Positions 1 through 9,802 of a DNA stretch of 64,000 bases are shown here, in pieces. The stretch lies in NCBI RefSeq assembly GCF_017426705.2, contig NZ_CP147251.1, forward strand, positions 3,173,392 through 3,237,391, read 5' to 3'. Position 1 is the first letter of the stretch; the number at the start of each line of letters is the position of its first letter. The notes below the pieces were generated by a model, which made no database searches, had not been told where the DNA came from, and saw only the letters and a list, made by a program, of their open reading frames with translations. Origin of the DNA: Enterococcus sp. DIV2402. Its GTDB lineage: Bacteria > Bacillota > Bacilli > Lactobacillales > Enterococcaceae. A program made the translations under genes and the position numbers.

Positions 1-64
1 ATTTTAATAGTAATAAAAAAAGCCATTTTTTGCAAAAATCCGATTTTTCTTATTCATTCAAATA

Positions 65-93
65 TTTACAACTATAAGTTGATATGGTAGTAT
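65..93 (+). promoter_or_regulatory. sigma-A promoter of terC
   Basis: TTTACA (65-70), a 17-bp spacer and TAGTAT (88-93). The predicted transcript would begin near position 100, directly at the hairpin described next. Confidence 0.55.
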
Positions 94-99
94 TCATAG

Positions 100-146
100 G
101 GGAATGATTTGTCTTACGATACAAGATAAATCATTCTCATTTTTTT
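100..146 (+). terminator. intrinsic terminator/attenuator in the terC leader
   Basis: The arms 100-115 and 123-138 form a 16-bp stem with two G-U pairs and a 7-nt loop, followed by a T-tract at 140-146. It lies between the candidate promoter and the terC ribosome binding site. It may be an attenuator at the 5' end of the terC mRNA, or simply the terminator of a gene to the left of the window. Confidence 0.65.
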
Positions 147-172
147 AAAATTAAAGGAGGATTTTCATTACA

Positions 173-955
173 TTGGAAGCAATATTATTACAATACGCTT
201 GGGTACTTGTCGTATTGATTGTATTAGAAGGCTTATTAGCAGCTGATAACGCTGTTGTGATGGCTGTCATGGTCAAACACTTACCAAAAGATCAGCAACA
301 AAAAGCATTATTATATGGATTATTCGGAGCATTTATCTTCCGATTTATTGCAATATTCTTAATCACCGTGTTGGTTAATTTTTGGCAAATTCAAGCTGTA
401 GGAGCGATTTATCTATTGTTTATGTCAAGTAAACATATTTACGAAATATTGACTAATTCAGGTCATGCAGATGAAGCGCAAGCACAGAAAAAAACATCTG
501 GTTTTTGGATGACTGTCTTAAAAGTAGAATTAGCAGACATTGCTTTTGCAGTAGATTCTATTTTAGCAGCAGTTGCTATTGCCGTTACATTGCCTAGCTT
601 AGGCAGCATTAGCATTGGCGGTATTAATGCAGGTCCATTTGTTGTCATGTTCTTAGGTGGTCTAATCGGTGTTATTATGATGCGTTTTGCAGCTCGTTGG
701 TTTGTTACTCTTCTAGAAAAATTCCCATCTCTAGAAACAGCCGCTTTCCTAATTGTTGGTTGGGTTGGTGTCAAATTAGCTGTCTTAACATTAGGTCATG
801 AGAAATTAGGCGTTATTCCACATTCATTCCCACATTCTACTTTATGGGAAGTTATTTTCTGGACTGTTCTTATCTCAATTGCTTTGATTGGGTTTATTGT
901 GGGAATTAAAAATCCAAGTAATGCGAAAAAACCTGCTCAAATTGAAATAGATTAA
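173..955 (+). CDS. TerC-family integral membrane protein (probable metal exporter)
   Basis: 260-residue polytopic membrane protein of the TerC family. Two conserved acidic membrane motifs are visible: E19 with D25-N26 in the first helix, and E119, D122 and D128 in the VELADIAFAVDS segment. Family members in Bacillus export manganese or load metal onto secreted enzymes; that role is inferred here. The start is TTG at 173, preceded by AAAGGAGG at 153-160; no nearer ATG has a ribosome binding site. It is monocistronic, between a leader hairpin (100-146) and a terminator (980-1003). It could serve another divalent metal or tellurite resistance. Confidence 0.88.
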   Translation: MEAILLQYAWVLVVLIVLEGLLAADNAVVMAVMVKHLPKDQQQKALLYGLFGAFIFRFIAIFLITVLVNFWQIQAVGAIYLLFMSSKHIYEILTNSGHADEAQAQKKTSGFWMTVLKVELADIAFAVDSILAAVAIAVTLPSLGSISIGGINAGPFVVMFLGGLIGVIMMRFAARWFVTLLEKFPSLETAAFLIVGWVGVKLAVLTLGHEKLGVIPHSFPHSTLWEVIFWTVLISIALIGFIVGIKNPSNAKKPAQIEID

Positions 956-979
956 ATGTATGATTAACGTACAAAAACG

Positions 980-1003
980 GAGTGGAGCAATCCACTCTTT
1001 TTT
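980..1003 (+). terminator. terminator of terC
   Basis: 7-bp GAGTGGA/TCCACTC stem (980-986, 991-997) with a GCAA loop and a following T-tract. Confidence 0.85.
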
Positions 1004-1033
1004 GTTTTCACAAAACAACTATGAATGAAACCA

Positions 1034-1075
1034 AAATAAAAAAGAGCATGACACTTCAACAAATGTCATGCTCTT
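1034..1075 (-). terminator. terminator of metG
   Basis: 12-bp stem (1042-1053 with 1064-1075). On the minus strand it is followed by a T-rich run. Confidence 0.85.
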
Positions 1076-1083
1076 CGTTTATA

Positions 1084-3159
<2,076 letters not shown>

Positions 3160-3204
3160 TATTTTTAACTGAGTTTCCTAAATTTATAATCTGCAAAAGA
3201 ATTT

Positions 3205-3233
3205 TTGGCGCGTAAAATAAGTTTTGCTATAAT
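3205..3233 (+). promoter_or_regulatory. sigma-A promoter of the small membrane protein gene
   Basis: TTGGCG (3205-3210), 17-bp spacer, TATAAT (3228-3233) with a TGC extension. Confidence 0.7.
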
Positions 3234-3261
3234 ATAAGACGTATCTATGAAAGGAGCTTGT

Positions 3262-3537
3262 ATGAATACCAAAGAACGTTCACTCTTATTATTTTTTATT
3301 ATCTTAACGGCAATTCATGTTTTATTTTGTAATTTTTATCCACCAATTTATGGCTATATGAATATCCATGGACATCTTCTGCTCTTTTTGATGTTGACTA
3401 AGCTGATTCGAGTAGCCATTTTATTAGCGATTATTGGACTAGGATTTACACAGCTACAACAAAAAAATAAAAAAGGAATGTTGACGTATCTAGCACTTTT
3501 CTTCTTTAATCTAATTCTGATGTTTCTCTTTTCCTAG
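3262..3537 (+). CDS. small hydrophobic membrane protein, unknown function
   Basis: 91-residue protein with about three predicted membrane helices (roughly residues 8-27, 38-62 and 73-90) and a short basic QQKNKKG loop before the last helix. I do not recognise the family. An in-frame ATG at 3247 exists, but AAAGGAG at 3250-3256 sits just before the ATG at 3262, which is taken as the start. It has a good promoter of its own and stands 66 bp before the Nudix gene on the same strand. No terminator was seen between the two, so read-through is possible. Confidence 0.7.
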   Translation: MNTKERSLLLFFIILTAIHVLFCNFYPPIYGYMNIHGHLLLFLMLTKLIRVAILLAIIGLGFTQLQQKNKKGMLTYLALFFFNLILMFLFS

Positions 3538-3539
3538 GC

Positions 3540-3568
3540 TTTAGCTTCTCTATAAAGCATGATACAAT
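3540..3568 (+). promoter_or_regulatory. weak candidate promoter of the Nudix gene
   Basis: TACAAT (3563-3568) with a weak TTTAGC 17 bp upstream. Confidence 0.35.
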
Positions 3569-3603
3569 AAAAGGACGAATAGATTACTTAGGGAGGGAAA
3601 AAG

Positions 3604-4431
3604 ATGGCGTTTGCTTCCAAAGCCGAAGAAAAAACTTATTATGAACAACATGCGACAGAACAAGAATTTCTAGATTGGTATCAAAAGCAAGAACAACCAA
3701 AATACGAAAAACCTTCTGTCACTGTCGATATCGTTTTAATGTGTTACAACAAAGAAAACGACCAATTAAAAGTTCTTCTAATCCAACGAAAAAGCAATCC
3801 TTATCGTGATTCGTGGGCATTACCAGGAGGCTTTGTTAATCCTAATGAATCCACAGGTGAAAGTGTACTCCGCGAAACCAAAGAAGAAACAAGCGTCACC
3901 ATTTCTGCCCAAAATATTGAGCAACTACATACCTTTAGCACACCGAATCGTGATCCACGAGGTTGGGTCGTAACGGTAAGTTATCTTGCTTTTATTGGCG
4001 AAGAACCCTTATCTGCTGGAGATGACGCGAATGAAGTACGTTGGTTCTCGCTAGAGCGTAAAAACAATCAATTGTATTTAATTAACGGGGACGTTGAAAT
4101 CATTTTAGATTTGCGGACCGGTCAATCTTTAGGTAAAGATACCCTAGCCTTTGACCACAGCGAAATTATTTTAAAAGCCTTCAAACGTGTCGTAAACAAA
4201 ATGGAACATGAACCGCAAGTCTTACAAGTCCTTGGTGATAGTTTTACGATTACTGAAGCAAGAAAAGTTTTTGCCAAATTTTTAGGAGTTGATTTTCGTA
4301 CCATCGATCATTCCAATTTTAAAAAATCTCTTTTACGTTTCTTCGATGAAATCGGAGAACGGCCAGTAGGAATTGGTCGTCCATCGAAAATCTATCGCCT
4401 CAAAGAAGATGTTTTTCACGAAGAAATTTAA
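3604..4431 (+). CDS. Nudix-domain protein with C-terminal winged helix (NrtR-like)
   Basis: 275 residues. A Nudix hydrolase domain occupies about residues 40-170; its box runs from GGFVNPNE to RETKEET, matching GX5EX7REXXEE with serine in place of the usual final glycine. The C-terminal ~75 residues (FTITEARKVFAKFLG onward, ending GRPSKIYRLK) look like the winged helix of NrtR-type regulators, which sense ADP-ribose-type ligands and control NAD genes. It may therefore be a regulator, an ADP-sugar hydrolase, or both. A nicotinamidase and an ADP-ribose pyrophosphatase are encoded at 47.8-50 kb, but nothing here shows they are its targets. GGGAGGG precedes the ATG. Confidence 0.85.
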   Translation: MAFASKAEEKTYYEQHATEQEFLDWYQKQEQPKYEKPSVTVDIVLMCYNKENDQLKVLLIQRKSNPYRDSWALPGGFVNPNESTGESVLRETKEETSVTISAQNIEQLHTFSTPNRDPRGWVVTVSYLAFIGEEPLSAGDDANEVRWFSLERKNNQLYLINGDVEIILDLRTGQSLGKDTLAFDHSEIILKAFKRVVNKMEHEPQVLQVLGDSFTITEARKVFAKFLGVDFRTIDHSNFKKSLLRFFDEIGERPVGIGRPSKIYRLKEDVFHEEI

Positions 4432-4438
4432 TACAAAA

Positions 4439-4475
4439 AAGCTGTTTTGCCCCAAGGACAAAACAGCTTCTTTTC
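4439..4475. terminator. bidirectional terminator between the Nudix gene and the tldR/guide RNA region
   Basis: 11-bp stem AAGCTGTTTTG/CAAAACAGCTT (4439-4449, 4459-4469), with T-runs on both strands. On the minus strand it ends any tldR-guide RNA transcript about 100 nt after the tldR stop codon. Confidence 0.88.
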
Positions 4476-4480
4476 GGTTT

Positions 4481-4600
4481 TTCATAATTAGTGGACAGTG
4501 TTCCTAGAAACAAAAATGCGAAGATTTTTTCTATACCCTAGGCGATCCCTGAAGTCCCTTTCAGTTCTTAAGGTTTAGGTCAATTGTGCACGACCCAAAC
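4481..4600 (-). ncRNA. candidate TldR guide RNA (omega-RNA-like scaffold plus guide)
   Basis: Minus-strand region overlapping the 3' end of the TnpB-like gene, where TnpB omega-RNAs are normally encoded. A stem-loop has outer arms CCTAG and CTAGG at 4536-4540 and 4503-4507, and an inner AAAAA/TTTTT pairing. The 20-25 bases after the stem (about 4500 down to 4481) would hold the guide, and the terminator at 4439-4475 follows. The scaffold/guide boundary cannot be fixed by eye; the CTAGGAAC end of the stem is the best guess. Structure and position are seen; the function is inferred from TnpB and TldR biology. Confidence 0.5.
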
Positions 4601-5564
4601 GTTCTATTTCTTTACACTTTTCATTTTTCAATTCTTTTACTTCAATATAACGAACTTCTTTGCCATACCAACGACCTTTGTATTGGATTCGTTGAATAAA
4701 TTGTTGCCAATCAGCTTCTGAAAATTCTCCAGATTCATTTTGAAACTTTGGTTTAGATTCAATAAATAAATAATCAAAATCGCGAACCAAACTAATTGTT
4801 AGCTGATCGATAAAATTTCTTTTTTGATCCAATTTAGTCGTGCGTAATTTCAAGACGCGTTCTTTTTGTTTTTGATAATTTTTGGCATTGATTAAACGTA
4901 CTTTACGTTTTTTCGCAACTTTTGCTCTTAGTTGCAATTTCTTTTGTTCTTTCCCTAATTGTTTAATTAAATGGGATTGATCGATTTGTGGTAATTCTCT
5001 CTGTGCAGAAATTTGAATCAGATTTTCTGGACAGTATGAAATGCCTACTAAATCATTTGTTTTTGGCAACTCTTCTACTTCTTCTACACATAAAATAGAT
5101 GCATAAAATTCACGATTGCGCTTAGCAGAAATCGTCACTGACTTAATTTTGCCACGTATTTCACGATGCAAATGAACCGGCACGAGACTTTTTAGCTTGG
5201 GAACTTTTAAATATTCACCTTCTAAATAAACCGTATGTTGCTGGTTATTTGTTGTATAAGATTGCCATGTGCTTTTTTTTGTTTTCAATTTTGGGTAACC
5301 AGCCCGACCACTGAAATAATTACGAAATGCTCGATCTAAATTTCTTTGGGCATTCGCTAAAGCTAAACTGTCTGTTTTCTTTAAAAAAGGATACTCTTTC
5401 TTCAATGACGCAGGTGTCATTGTAGTATTTCTCGCTGCACCTGTTTGTCTAGCCATTAATAAATGATTGTATGTGAATCTGACACAACCAAACGTTTCAA
5501 TAAAAAACTTTTTTTGTTTTTCATCTGGGTAGATGCGAAATTTATAACCTTTTAATACGCTCAT
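4575..5564 (-). CDS. tldR: nuclease-dead TnpB-like protein, probable TldR RNA-guided repressor
   Basis: 329 residues of IS605/IS607 TnpB type. The N-terminus is typical (YKFRIYPDEKQ, GCVRFTYNHLL). The RuvC-I motif, normally GID, reads GIS with S176 replacing the catalytic aspartate. The RuvC-II glutamate survives (E269 in FIESK). The protein ends just after KEVRYIEVKE, so the CXXC zinc finger and the DRDXNAA motif of RuvC-III are absent; only C317 remains. No tnpA or transposon end was seen. It lies downstream of oppF on the same strand, but 156 bp away with its own promoter (5628-5656). Loss of nuclease residues, an intact reading frame and oppF linkage match enterococcal TldRs, which use a guide RNA to block promoters. 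The alternative is a decaying TnpB. ATG at 5564. Confidence 0.88.
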   Translation of the reverse strand: MSVLKGYKFRIYPDEKQKKFFIETFGCVRFTYNHLLMARQTGAARNTTMTPASLKKEYPFLKKTDSLALANAQRNLDRAFRNYFSGRAGYPKLKTKKSTWQSYTTNNQQHTVYLEGEYLKVPKLKSLVPVHLHREIRGKIKSVTISAKRNREFYASILCVEEVEELPKTNDLVGISYCPENLIQISAQRELPQIDQSHLIKQLGKEQKKLQLRAKVAKKRKVRLINAKNYQKQKERVLKLRTTKLDQKRNFIDQLTISLVRDFDYLFIESKPKFQNESGEFSEADWQQFIQRIQYKGRWYGKEVRYIEVKELKNEKCKEIERLGRAQLT

Positions 5565-5609
5565 TTCTCCACCCCTTACTCCAATCTCCTCTTCAATCTT
5601 AATTTCCTA

Positions 5610-5624
5610 AAAATTCTGAATACT
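5610..5624. promoter_or_regulatory. weak CodY-like box in the tldR leader
   Basis: Matches AATTTTCWGAAAATT at 11 of 15 positions, immediately downstream of the tldR -10. Such matches are frequent in AT-rich DNA. Confidence 0.25.
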
Positions 5625-5627
5625 CAG

Positions 5628-5656
5628 TTTATACGGATACGTATCATAATAAGCAA
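5628..5656 (-). promoter_or_regulatory. promoter of tldR with a palindrome in the spacer
   Basis: TTGCTT (5656-5651), 17-bp spacer, TATAAA (5633-5628) on the minus strand. The spacer contains the perfect 10-bp palindrome GATACGTATC (5636-5645), a possible operator. Confidence 0.6.
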
Positions 5657-5672
5657 TCACGAGGTAATAATC

Positions 5673-5702
5673 AAGAGAAAAACACTAATTTGTTTTCCTC
5701 TT
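5673..5702 (-). terminator. weak hairpin after oppF
   Basis: 11-bp stem (5673-5683 with 5692-5702) 19 bp past the oppF stop, without a clear T-tract. It may slow the polymerase or stabilise the mRNA end rather than stop all transcription. Confidence 0.4.
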
Positions 5703-5720
5703 AATTAACTGAATCAATGA

Positions 5721-6656
5721 TTATTTTTGTTTTTGCTGTAATTTTTCTTGATAGATTACTTTTTCTTCATCCGTAGCATAGACATAATGCCCTTTAGCAA
5801 TTTCTTGCATCTTGCGTGGACGTGTATCATTTGGATCATCTACGTATTTGATACGTTGACGAGTGCGCTCATAATCTGGATCAGGTAATGGAATAGCTGA
5901 CAACAGACTTTCTGTATATGGATGCACACCATGATAATAAATATCGTCACTGCTACCTACTTCTAATAATTTCCCATGATGCATTACACCAATTCGGTCA
6001 CTGATGTGTTTTACCATGGATAAATCGTGGGCAATGAATAAATAAGTTAATTGATGTTCTTTTTGTAAATCTTGTAATAAGTTTACCACTTGGGCTTGAA
6101 TGGATACGTCCAAGGCAGAAATTGGTTCATCACAAATGATGAATTTAGGATCGACTGCTAATGCACGTGCAATCCCAATACGTTGACGTTGGCCACCTGA
6201 GAATTCATGTGGGTAACGAGTTCCATGGTTTGGATTTAAGCCGACTGTTTTTAACAGCTCATTCACACGATCATTACGCTCTTTTTCAGTCTTAGCTAAC
6301 CCGTTTACGTCAATCCCTTCTGCAATAATGTCACGAACTTTCATTCGTGGATTTAATGATGCGTAAGGATCTTGGAAAATCATTTGCACATCACGACGAA
6401 AATCTTTCATTTCTTTTTTTGATTTTAAGCTCATTACGTCTTTGCCATCAAAGACAACTTTACCGCCTGTTGGGTGATTCAAACGAATAACTGTACGTCC
6501 AGTTGTTGATTTACCACTACCTGATTCACCAACTAAACCAAACGTCTCTCCCTCATAGATATGGAAAGTAATGTCATCAACAGCTTTCACTTCGTCTTTA
6601 CGACCGACGTTAAAGTATTGTTTTAAGCCTTCAACTTCTAGTAAAACTTTTCTCAC
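5721..6656 (-). CDS. oppF: oligopeptide ABC transporter ATP-binding protein OppF
   Basis: 311 residues. ATPase with Walker A GESGSGKST, signature SGGQRQRIGIARAL, Walker B FIICDEP and the C-terminal oligopeptide/dipeptide transporter extension (HPYTESLLSAIP). It pairs with OppD on the cytosolic face of OppBC to drive peptide import. It is the last gene of oppBCDF, 12 bp after oppD. The adjoining TnpB-like gene suggests it is the anchor gene for that element. Confidence 0.95.
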   Translation of the reverse strand: MRKVLLEVEGLKQYFNVGRKDEVKAVDDITFHIYEGETFGLVGESGSGKSTTGRTVIRLNHPTGGKVVFDGKDVMSLKSKKEMKDFRRDVQMIFQDPYASLNPRMKVRDIIAEGIDVNGLAKTEKERNDRVNELLKTVGLNPNHGTRYPHEFSGGQRQRIGIARALAVDPKFIICDEPISALDVSIQAQVVNLLQDLQKEHQLTYLFIAHDLSMVKHISDRIGVMHHGKLLEVGSSDDIYYHGVHPYTESLLSAIPLPDPDYERTRQRIKYVDDPNDTRPRKMQEIAKGHYVYATDEEKVIYQEKLQQKQK

Positions 6657-6668
6657 TGACTTTCCCTC

Positions 6669-7715
6669 CTATGCTCTACCTTGTTGTTTTTCTTTAAATT
6701 TCGCCCAACGAATTTGAATCTCTTCTGGTGGCGTTACTTTTGGCGCTTGTGGTGCTAATAACCACGTTGCTGCTTTGTGGGTTGGTGATACTTCGAAAAA
6801 TGGTGGTTGTTCTTCAGCATCAATTTTCAAAGCAAATTCATTACGTGGATAAAAAGCATCGCCTAATGGTGGTTCTAATAAATCAGGAGGTGTACCAGGA
6901 ATCGCATATAAACGATCGCTAGTTCCTTCTAATGTCGGCATTGAACCCAATAATCCCCACGTATAAGGATGTTGTGGATTGTAGAAAATTTCTTCTGCCG
7001 TACCAATTTCAACAATTTTCCCAGCGTACATAACAGCTACACGGTCAGCCACATTCGCAACTACTCCTAAGTCATGGGTGATGAAAATAATTGAGGAATT
7101 CATTTTTTCTTGAATCTCTTTTAATAGTTCTAAAATTTGGGCTTGAATTGTTACGTCTAATGCAGTTGTTGGTTCATCGGCAATTAGAATATGAGGGTAA
7201 CAAATTAAAGCAATCGCGATTACGATACGTTGGCGTTGTCCACCAGAAAATTGGTGAGGATAATTATTTAAACGTTTTTCAGCATTAGGAATACCTACAA
7301 GTTTCAATAATTCTAACGCTTGCGCCAAGCCTTCTTTTTTCGAAATTTTATTGTGTTTTAATAATGATTCTGCCACTTGTTTTCCAATTGTCATGGTCGG
7401 ATCAAGTGAAGTCATCGGATCTTGGAAAATCATTGCAATTTCTTTTCCGCGAATTTTTTGCATTTCTTTTTCTGATTTTTTTAAAATATCTGAGCCGTTA
7501 AATAAAATTTCGCCGCTTTCAACAACAGCGTTATTTGCTAATAAGCCCATGATACTACGAGTAGTTACGGATTTACCACTACCTGATTCACCTACGATAG
7601 CTAAAGTTTCACCTTGATATAAATCAAAATCAACATTACGAATAGCTTGTACTTTACCAGCATAGGTTTCAAATGAAATTTTTAAATCTTTTACTTCTAA
7701 AATTTTTTTCATCAT
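6669..7715 (-). CDS. oppD: oligopeptide ABC transporter ATP-binding protein OppD
   Basis: About 349 residues. Walker A GESGSGKSVT, signature SGGQRQRIVIAIAL, Walker B ILIADEPTTALD and the C-terminal oligopeptide-transporter domain (HPYTWGLLGSMP). Partner of OppF. The reading frame opens with GTG at 7721, but the adjacent ATGs at 7715 and 7712 fit better with the GAAAGAGTGA ribosome binding site formed by the end of oppC. Translation is probably coupled, the genes being only 2 bp apart. Confidence 0.93.
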   Translation of the reverse strand: MMKKILEVKDLKISFETYAGKVQAIRNVDFDLYQGETLAIVGESGSGKSVTTRSIMGLLANNAVVESGEILFNGSDILKKSEKEMQKIRGKEIAMIFQDPMTSLDPTMTIGKQVAESLLKHNKISKKEGLAQALELLKLVGIPNAEKRLNNYPHQFSGGQRQRIVIAIALICYPHILIADEPTTALDVTIQAQILELLKEIQEKMNSSIIFITHDLGVVANVADRVAVMYAGKIVEIGTAEEIFYNPQHPYTWGLLGSMPTLEGTSDRLYAIPGTPPDLLEPPLGDAFYPRNEFALKIDAEEQPPFFEVSPTHKAATWLLAPQAPKVTPPEEIQIRWAKFKEKQQGRA

Positions 7716-7717
7716 AC

Positions 7718-8761
7718 TCACTCTTTCATTTTCGGATCAAAAGCATCTCTTAGTCCATCTGCTAATAAGTTAAAGCCAATCATAATTACTGATAATACAA
7801 CTGCTGGAATCCACATTTGATAGGGTAAGAATCTAAATGTTTTATATCCATCACTCAATAACATCCCTAAAGAAGCGGTTGGTGGTTTCAAACCTAAACC
7901 AATGAAGCTCAAGAAGGCTTCGAAGAAAATCGCAGAAGGGATACTAAACATCATTTGTACGATAATCACACTAGAAATGTTTGGCAATATATGCTTGAAC
8001 GCAATTTTACTACGTTTTTCACCTAACGTTGTCGCTGCCAAGACAAATTCTTGATCTTTTAATTTCATTGTTTGTGCCCGTACAATACGTGCCATTGGAA
8101 TCCAGTTAGTAATTGCCATTGCAGCAACAATTGAGAAGATACCTGGTTTAAATACAACTAACATTAAAATCATAACAACCAAGTTTGGAATACCTGATAA
8201 TACTTCTAAGATACGTTGCATCACGTTATCCACGCGACCACCTAGAAGACCAGAAATCAAACCATATGTCACACCAAAAATAATATCAAGCATTGCTGCA
8301 ATAAACGCAATTAACAAGGAGATACGTGTACCCATGAATAAACGGCTTAATAAGTCACGGCCTAAACCATCTGTCCCTAAAAAGAAATGCACATCATCTG
8401 GAACGTTAGCTGCTGCATATTTATCAACTAATTGTCCACCGACCATTGCTGTTCCATTAAAACCATTGATATCAATTCCTGGAATTTTTGGTGGTAAGTT
8501 AATGTAGTTTACATTTTGTGCGGTTGGATCATGTGGTGAGAAGAAAATTGTCACAATCGAAATCAAAAGAATGACAAGTAATAAACTACTAGAAAAAACA
8601 GCCGCTTTATTTTTCTTCAAACGACGCCAAGAATCTTGTAAAAAGCTTAAAGAAGGTGCCGAAATGACTTCACGTTCAATCGCAGTATTTTTTTCTAAGG
8701 GTTCAAATTGAGAAGCTGGAATTTGATTAATTTCCGCTTGTGTTCTCTTTGCGTTTTCCAT
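7718..8761 (-). CDS. oppC: oligopeptide ABC transporter permease OppC
   Basis: 347 residues. A ~55-residue cytosolic N-terminus, one membrane helix near residues 57-77, a periplasm-facing loop, then the binding-protein-dependent permease domain. The EAA loop that contacts the ATPases is visible (EFVLAATTLGEKRSKIAFKH). Forms the peptide channel with OppB. Its ATG overlaps the TAA of oppB by one base, implying coupled translation. Confidence 0.94.
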   Translation of the reverse strand: MENAKRTQAEINQIPASQFEPLEKNTAIEREVISAPSLSFLQDSWRRLKKNKAAVFSSSLLLVILLISIVTIFFSPHDPTAQNVNYINLPPKIPGIDINGFNGTAMVGGQLVDKYAAANVPDDVHFFLGTDGLGRDLLSRLFMGTRISLLIAFIAAMLDIIFGVTYGLISGLLGGRVDNVMQRILEVLSGIPNLVVMILMLVVFKPGIFSIVAAMAITNWIPMARIVRAQTMKLKDQEFVLAATTLGEKRSKIAFKHILPNISSVIIVQMMFSIPSAIFFEAFLSFIGLGLKPPTASLGMLLSDGYKTFRFLPYQMWIPAVVLSVIMIGFNLLADGLRDAFDPKMKE

Positions 8762-9702
8762 TATCCACGACTCCCTTCTGATACACGAATACGAGGATCA
8801 ACAATTCCGTATAAGATATCGACAATAAAAATCACGAAAATTAACATTGCTGAATATAAAATTGTTACCGCCATAATTGTTGGGTAATCATTGGTCATGA
8901 TTGATTTTACGAATTGTTCTCCAATACCAGGAATCGCAAAAATATTTTCAACAACTAATGAACCTGTCATTAATCCAACAGCTAAAGGTCCTAACAAGGT
9001 TAATAATGGAATTAAACTATTGCGCAAGCCATGACGGAAAGAAATTTCCCAACGACTTAAACCTTTTGCTCGAGCTAATTCAACATAATCACTGTGTAAT
9101 ACTTCAACCATTTCTGTACGAATAAAACGCGCAGAATCGGCTAATGGTGACATTGCAAGCGCGATTGTTGGTAAAATAGTGTAGATGAAACTATCCCATT
9201 TCGCAATTGGCAAAATTTGTAATTTAATCGCAAAAATGTATTGTAATAATACCGCAAATACAAAGTTAGGGATTGAGCGGCCCAAGATTGCTACTAAAGT
9301 CGCACCTGTGTCCACCCAAGAGTTTTGTTTCATCGCAGAAATGGTTCCTAAAATAGTTCCAAAAACCGTTCCGAAGATAATTGCTTGAACCCCCAATTGC
9401 ATAGATGGTCCAATACGACCCCCTAATAAGCTAGAAACTGCTTGGTTTTTAAATTGGAATGAAATTCCGAAATTACCTTGTAACAAGTTTAATAAGTAAT
9501 TTCCATATTGCACAATTACAGGTTTATCTAAACCTAACTGTTTATTTAAGAGAGCAATTTGCTCTGGCGATAATTTTTCTGCATTTGAATACGGTGTTCC
9601 TGGTAGAAATTGCATCAAGAAAAATGTAATTGTTGCAATTAACCACAGCGTAATCAGCATATAAAATACGCGTTTTAATAAGTATTTAATATAACTATTC
9701 AC
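8761..9702 (-). CDS. oppB: oligopeptide ABC transporter permease OppB
   Basis: 313 residues with about six membrane helices and the EAA loop (YVELARAKGLSRWEISFRH). First gene of oppBCDF. A longer frame opens at 9738, but AGGAGGAGC lies just before GTG at 9702, and the protein then begins VNSYIKYLLKRVFYM as OppB proteins usually do, so GTG 9702 is chosen. The operon lacks its own oppA; two oppA genes lie upstream on the same strand beyond a short gene on the other strand. Confidence 0.93.
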   Translation of the reverse strand: MNSYIKYLLKRVFYMLITLWLIATITFFLMQFLPGTPYSNAEKLSPEQIALLNKQLGLDKPVIVQYGNYLLNLLQGNFGISFQFKNQAVSSLLGGRIGPSMQLGVQAIIFGTVFGTILGTISAMKQNSWVDTGATLVAILGRSIPNFVFAVLLQYIFAIKLQILPIAKWDSFIYTILPTIALAMSPLADSARFIRTEMVEVLHSDYVELARAKGLSRWEISFRHGLRNSLIPLLTLLGPLAVGLMTGSLVVENIFAIPGIGEQFVKSIMTNDYPTIMAVTILYSAMLIFVIFIVDILYGIVDPRIRVSEGSRG

Positions 9703-9763
9703 GATAGCTCCTCCTAATTTATTTTGACTTCTAGACAATAGTTTTGTAAATTAAAACTATCCC

Positions 9764-9798
9764 TTGGTTATTATACCAATTTTTACAGGAAAGGATAA
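9764..9798 (-). promoter_or_regulatory. promoter of oppBCDF with overlapping palindrome
   Basis: Extended -10 TGGTATAAT (TATAAT at 9775-9770) with TTATCC 17 bp upstream (9798-9793). The inverted repeat TTGGT-N6-ACCAA (9764-9779) covers the -10 and could be an operator. The divergent DUF3899 gene starts nearby. Confidence 0.55.
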
Positions 9799-9802
9799 TT
9801 TT

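Noticed and set aside
61..172. yybP-ykoY manganese riboswitch before terC
   Set aside because: The conserved core sequences were not found; the leader is explained by a simple terminator hairpin.
4575..5564. Active IS605/IS607 insertion sequence
   Set aside because: No tnpA, no left end, and the RuvC-I aspartate and zinc finger are missing, so it is not an autonomous mobile element.
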